A stretch of DNA of 8,534 nucleotides from assembly GCA_018673255.1 (NCBI GenBank), contig JABHDC010000091.1, forward strand, positions 1 through 8,534. Reading direction: 5' to 3'. The DNA comes from Gemmatimonadota bacterium. GTDB taxonomy: Bacteria; Latescibacterota; UBA2968; UBA8231. Positions 6,027-8,534 of this stretch are shown here, piece after piece. The notes beneath the pieces were generated by a model, which was not told the DNA's origin, ran no database searches, and saw nothing but the letters and a program-made list of their open reading frames with translations. Each line of letters begins with the position of its first letter. The stretch's first letter is position 1. Both the position numbers and the translations under genes were made by a program.

Positions 6027-7076
6027 ATGGAGGAGCGCGTCGTGGACCCGGACGAAGTACCGGCAGAAGAGACCGAACTTGATCGAACCCTGCGGCCCCA
6101 GCGCTTGCAGGAAATGCTGGGCCAGTCCAAGGTCAAAGAGCAGTTGCGCATCTCCGTGTCGGCCGCACGCAGTCGAAGTGAAGCCCTCGATCACGTCCTC
6201 CTGTCTGGCCCACCCGGGCTGGGCAAGACGACCCTCGCTCACATCATTGCCAACGAGATGGGGGTCGATCTTCATGGGACATCAGGTCCTCTGCTTGACC
6301 GCCCTGTAGATCTGGCCGGCATGCTGACGAGTCTGGGCCCCCGGGACGTCTTCTTTATCGACGAAATCCACCGCGTGAATCGAGAAGTCGAAGAGTATCT
6401 GTATTCGGCCATGGAAGACTTCCGCATCGACATCGTCATCGATCAGGGTCCGCGGGCCCGAACGGTGCCTATCGAACTGGAGCGGTTCACACTCGTCGGG
6501 GCAACAACTCGCCAGGGGTTGCTGGCAGCGCCCATGCGGTCACGTTTTGGTATCACCGCGACACTCGACTACTACGAGACGGACGAACTGGCCCAGATCA
6601 TCCACCGTGATGCCCGACTCCAGGGCTTCAAGGTTGAGGAGGATGGCGCCACGGAGGTCGCCGGACGTTCACGGGGGACGGCGAGGCTGGCCAAACGCTG
6701 GCTGAGGCGTGTTCGTGACTATGCGCAGGTGGAGGGCGATGGCACCATCAATGCCGAAGTCGCTGCTGAAGCGCTGGCGATGCTAAAGGTCGATCATCTG
6801 GGCCTCGATGAGATTGACATCCGCCTCCTCGAGGCGATCATCGACAAGTTCGATGGGGGGCCGGTCGGTGTGAACAACCTTGCTGCTGTGATCGGCGAGG
6901 AAGAAGACACGTTGAGCGAGGTCTACGAGCCCTACCTCATCCGTCAGGGTTTCCTGAAGCGTACTCCCAAGGGACGGGTGGCTATGAGACGTGCCTACGA
7001 GCACTTGCACCGCACGCCACCCGCCAGCGACGATGAGACGGCCATCAGCGGCGACGATCAGATGAATCTGATATGA
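6027..7076 (+). CDS. ruvB: Holliday junction branch migration ATPase RuvB
   Basis: An AAA+ motor of 349 aa. Hexameric rings flank the RuvA tetramer and pump duplex DNA through it, using ATP to move the junction. Seen in order: the LRPQRLQEMLGQ lead-in (22-33), Walker A GPPGLGKTT (61-69), Walker B VFFIDEIH (108-115), sensor 1 GATT (158-161), the arginine region PMRSRFGI (169-176), sensor 2 RGTARLAKR (216-224) and a C-terminal winged-helix domain with DKFDGGPVGVNNLA (273-286) and EPYLIRQGFLKRTPKGR (301-317). The ATG at 6027 is chosen because GAGGGA (6011-6016) lies 10 nt before it; a TTG at 6009 that overlaps the ruvA stop would add six unconserved residues. The last 20 or so residues are an acidic tail outside the conserved core. 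It follows ruvA by 14 nt and overlaps tsaB by 4 nt. Confidence 0.96.
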   Translation: MEERVVDPDEVPAEETELDRTLRPQRLQEMLGQSKVKEQLRISVSAARSRSEALDHVLLSGPPGLGKTTLAHIIANEMGVDLHGTSGPLLDRPVDLAGMLTSLGPRDVFFIDEIHRVNREVEEYLYSAMEDFRIDIVIDQGPRARTVPIELERFTLVGATTRQGLLAAPMRSRFGITATLDYYETDELAQIIHRDARLQGFKVEEDGATEVAGRSRGTARLAKRWLRRVRDYAQVEGDGTINAEVAAEALAMLKVDHLGLDEIDIRLLEAIIDKFDGGPVGVNNLAAVIGEEEDTLSEVYEPYLIRQGFLKRTPKGRVAMRRAYEHLHRTPPASDDETAISGDDQMNLI

Positions 7077-7777
7077 GCTCGGGTACCATCCTCGCGATCG
7101 ATACGGCGACCCCCCAAGGCGGGATCGCCCTGTGGCAGGGAGACCGTCTGCTGACGCAAGCCCTGCTCACAGTTCATCGGGAGCACTCCAAGCGCCTCTT
7201 CGTGGAGATCGATCAGGCGCTGATGGCGACCGGGACCGAAAGAGATCAGATCGCCGCCATCGCGGTGACGATCGGCCCCGGCTCTTTCACCGGACTGCGA
7301 ATCGGTCTGAGTGCGGCCAAGGGCCTGTGCATGGCCCTGGATGTTCCCCTCATTCCCATCTCCACGCTCGAGGTCCTGGCGGCACGCCTGCTCTGGGTCC
7401 CTCAGCCTGTTGTCTGTCTGTTGGATGCTCGGCGAGGAGAAGTGTATTCAGCCGTCTATGACACGTCCGATGGTTCATTGCGATGCCTTGAGGCACCACA
7501 GGCCACGACGGTGGCAGATCTACTGGTGCGATGGAGGGGAGATGGCGTACTGTTCACCGGTGATGGCGTTGATGCTTATGCGGATCAGCTGGCATCATCC
7601 TCCGGGGCATCGCTGGCCCCAGCCTCTGTCCGGGGTCCGGATGCGGCAGCCCTTGCCTGGCTCGCCGCGGATCGTCTCCAGGACGGTGTGACGGCCGATC
7701 CATCCACCGTCGAACCCGAGTATCTGAGGACGCCGACGTTTGTAACAGCGGCCGAGCAGGCGGCCCGTGTCGGCTGA
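7073..7777 (+). CDS. tsaB: tRNA threonylcarbamoyladenosine biosynthesis protein TsaB
   Basis: A 234-aa member of the ASKHA fold, partner of TsaD in making t6A at position 37 of ANN-decoding tRNAs. TsaB is the inactive platform subunit: it binds TsaD, and TsaE joins them. Evidence: ILAIDTATPQGGIAL (6-20), HREHSKRLF (35-43), the signature IGPGSFTGLRIGLSAAKGL (67-85), LLDARRGEVY (116-125) and PEYLR near the end (215-219). Full family length. The ATG overlaps the ruvB stop as ATGA, the classic arrangement for coupled translation. The neighbour rimI is a frequent genomic partner; tsaD, tsaC and tsaE are not in this window. Confidence 0.95.
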   Translation: MSSGTILAIDTATPQGGIALWQGDRLLTQALLTVHREHSKRLFVEIDQALMATGTERDQIAAIAVTIGPGSFTGLRIGLSAAKGLCMALDVPLIPISTLEVLAARLLWVPQPVVCLLDARRGEVYSAVYDTSDGSLRCLEAPQATTVADLLVRWRGDGVLFTGDGVDAYADQLASSSGASLAPASVRGPDAAALAWLAADRLQDGVTADPSTVEPEYLRTPTFVTAAEQAARVG

Positions 7778-8252
7778 ACCTGAGATCCAGCCACTGACAC
7801 CGACGCCGCAGGCACTGCAGCAATTGGAGAGGATCGAGCGGGCCAGTTTCTCTGAGCCCTGGTCGCTCGCTGAGTTCGATTTTCTGGCGGCCGATGAGAG
7901 GAGTCTTCAGGTCGGCGTGTGGTACAACGAACGTCTCGTCGGCTATGCGATGGCGTTAGTCGAAGATCTGGGTTGCCATCTCATCAACCTCGCCGTCGAA
8001 GGGCCCTATCAGCGCCGTGGATGGGGGCGACGTCTGGTGCGCTCACTCACGGCACTGGCGAGCGCACGTGGGGCACACAGCTGCCATCTCGAAGTACGAG
8101 CATCGAACGAGGCGGCACTCCACCTGTATTCCGGTCTTGGTTTCCATCAGGTGGCGATCCGGCTACGTTATTACACCAGACCAACCGAAGACGCCCGAAT
8201 TATGGAATGCTCGCTGCCACTGACGGCAGTCGAGGACATCGATCTGTCGTAA
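7767..8252 (+). CDS. rimI: Ribosomal-protein N-terminal acetyltransferase RimI (GNAT family)
   Basis: A 161-aa GNAT acetyltransferase. RimI of E. coli acetylates the N-terminal alanine of ribosomal protein S18, and homologues can be broader. Evidence: the start-of-fold segment [11 protein letters not shown] (23-33); [18 protein letters not shown] (74-91), containing the acetyl-CoA pyrophosphate loop QRRGWG (82-87); LEVRASN (108-114), with Glu109 matching the catalytic base E103 of enterobacterial RimI; and LYSGLGF (120-126), with Tyr121 matching the general acid Y115. The C-terminal [16 protein letters not shown] is also typical. The GTG at 7767 overlaps tsaB by 11 nt and has AGG six bases upstream; a later start would cut into the fold. 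A different protein substrate is possible, as the target cannot be read from sequence. Confidence 0.92.
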   Translation: MSAEPEIQPLTPTPQALQQLERIERASFSEPWSLAEFDFLAADERSLQVGVWYNERLVGYAMALVEDLGCHLINLAVEGPYQRRGWGRRLVRSLTALASARGAHSCHLEVRASNEAALHLYSGLGFHQVAIRLRYYTRPTEDARIMECSLPLTAVEDIDLS

Positions 8253-8263
8253 GGAGAGTGGAA

Positions 8264-8534
8264 ATGGCCGAAGTCATCCTCAAGAACGTGCGCAAGGTCT
8301 TTGATCGCGATGTTGTCGCCGTCGATGACGCGAATATCGACATCAAGGATCAGGAATTCGTCGTCCTCGTCGGGCCCTCTGGCTGTGGCAAGTCGACGAC
8401 CCTGCGGATGGTTGCCGGTCTTGAAGAAATGACCAGTGGCGAGATCTATATCGATGGCAAGCTCGTCAACGATATCCCACCAAAAGACCGCGACATTGCC
8501 ATGGTCTTCCAGAATTATGCTCTCTATCCGCACA
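8264..8534 (+). CDS. ABC transporter ATP-binding protein, MsmX/UgpC/MalK type (partial, 3' end missing)
   Basis: The first 90 codons are present; the gene runs off the right edge. The start [13 protein letters not shown], Walker [10 protein letters not shown] at 37-45, [19 protein letters not shown] (47-65), the [19 protein letters not shown] segment (72-90) and the Q-loop glutamine at 83 are characteristic of the ATPase that powers importers of sugars, oligosaccharides or glycerol-3-phosphate (the MalK/UgpC/MsmX group). In full-length members a C-terminal regulatory OB domain follows, but it lies outside the window. AAGGAG at 8251-8256 sits 7 nt before the ATG and overlaps the rimI stop, a much stronger ribosome site than elsewhere in this block. 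It could be cotranscribed with rimI, but its role is unrelated; the substrate is unknown, because some of these ATPases serve several transporters. Confidence 0.93.
   Translation, partial: MAEVILKNVRKVFDRDVVAVDDANIDIKDQEFVVLVGPSGCGKSTTLRMVAGLEEMTSGEIYIDGKLVNDIPPKDRDIAMVFQNYALYPH

Overview
The window is ordinary bacterial chromosome, roughly 55-60% G+C by eye. It starts in the last ~190 nt of a 23S rRNA, continues through a spacer and a complete 5S rRNA to a terminator, and then carries nine protein genes, the last cut by the window edge. The proteins are clearly bacterial and most are core housekeeping families. An uncultured or poorly sampled Gram-negative-type lineage is plausible, but the sequence does not fix a phylum. 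I see no phage, transposon, CRISPR or plasmid signature.

Layout. Positions 1-445 are the distal end of an rRNA operon, with two tidy hairpins in the 23S-5S spacer, closed by a hairpin terminator at 455-489. Converging on it from the right is a stand-alone family 8 (glycogenin-type) glycosyltransferase on the minus strand (537-1622). Diverging from that gene is an EF-G paralogue of the EF-G II type (1780-3852). The divergent gap has a good plus-strand sigma-70-like promoter, and its -10 bases also read as a possible minus-strand -10. A strong intrinsic terminator at 3910-3950 isolates the EF-G gene from what follows.

From 4102 to the end runs a tight plus-strand block: yebC, ruvC, ruvA, ruvB, tsaB, rimI and the start of an MsmX/UgpC/MalK-type ABC transporter ATPase. 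Gaps are at most 17 nt and two junctions overlap, so yebC to rimI very likely form one operon. ruvC, ruvA and ruvB together give the complete Holliday-junction branch-migration and resolution machine. tsaB serves tRNA t6A synthesis, rimI is its common neighbour and acetylates protein N-termini (classically ribosomal protein S18), and YebC is a translation-associated factor. The cluster therefore mixes recombination with translation quality functions. The ABC ATPase has its own strong ribosome binding site and probably opens a sugar-uptake or related locus.

I did not find a previously undescribed system. The most interesting points are the EF-G paralogue, which lacks the catalytic histidine of the G3 motif but keeps the translocation tip of domain IV, the divergent promoter with a shared -10, and a perfect hairpin at the yebC-ruvC junction next to an unusual TTG start.
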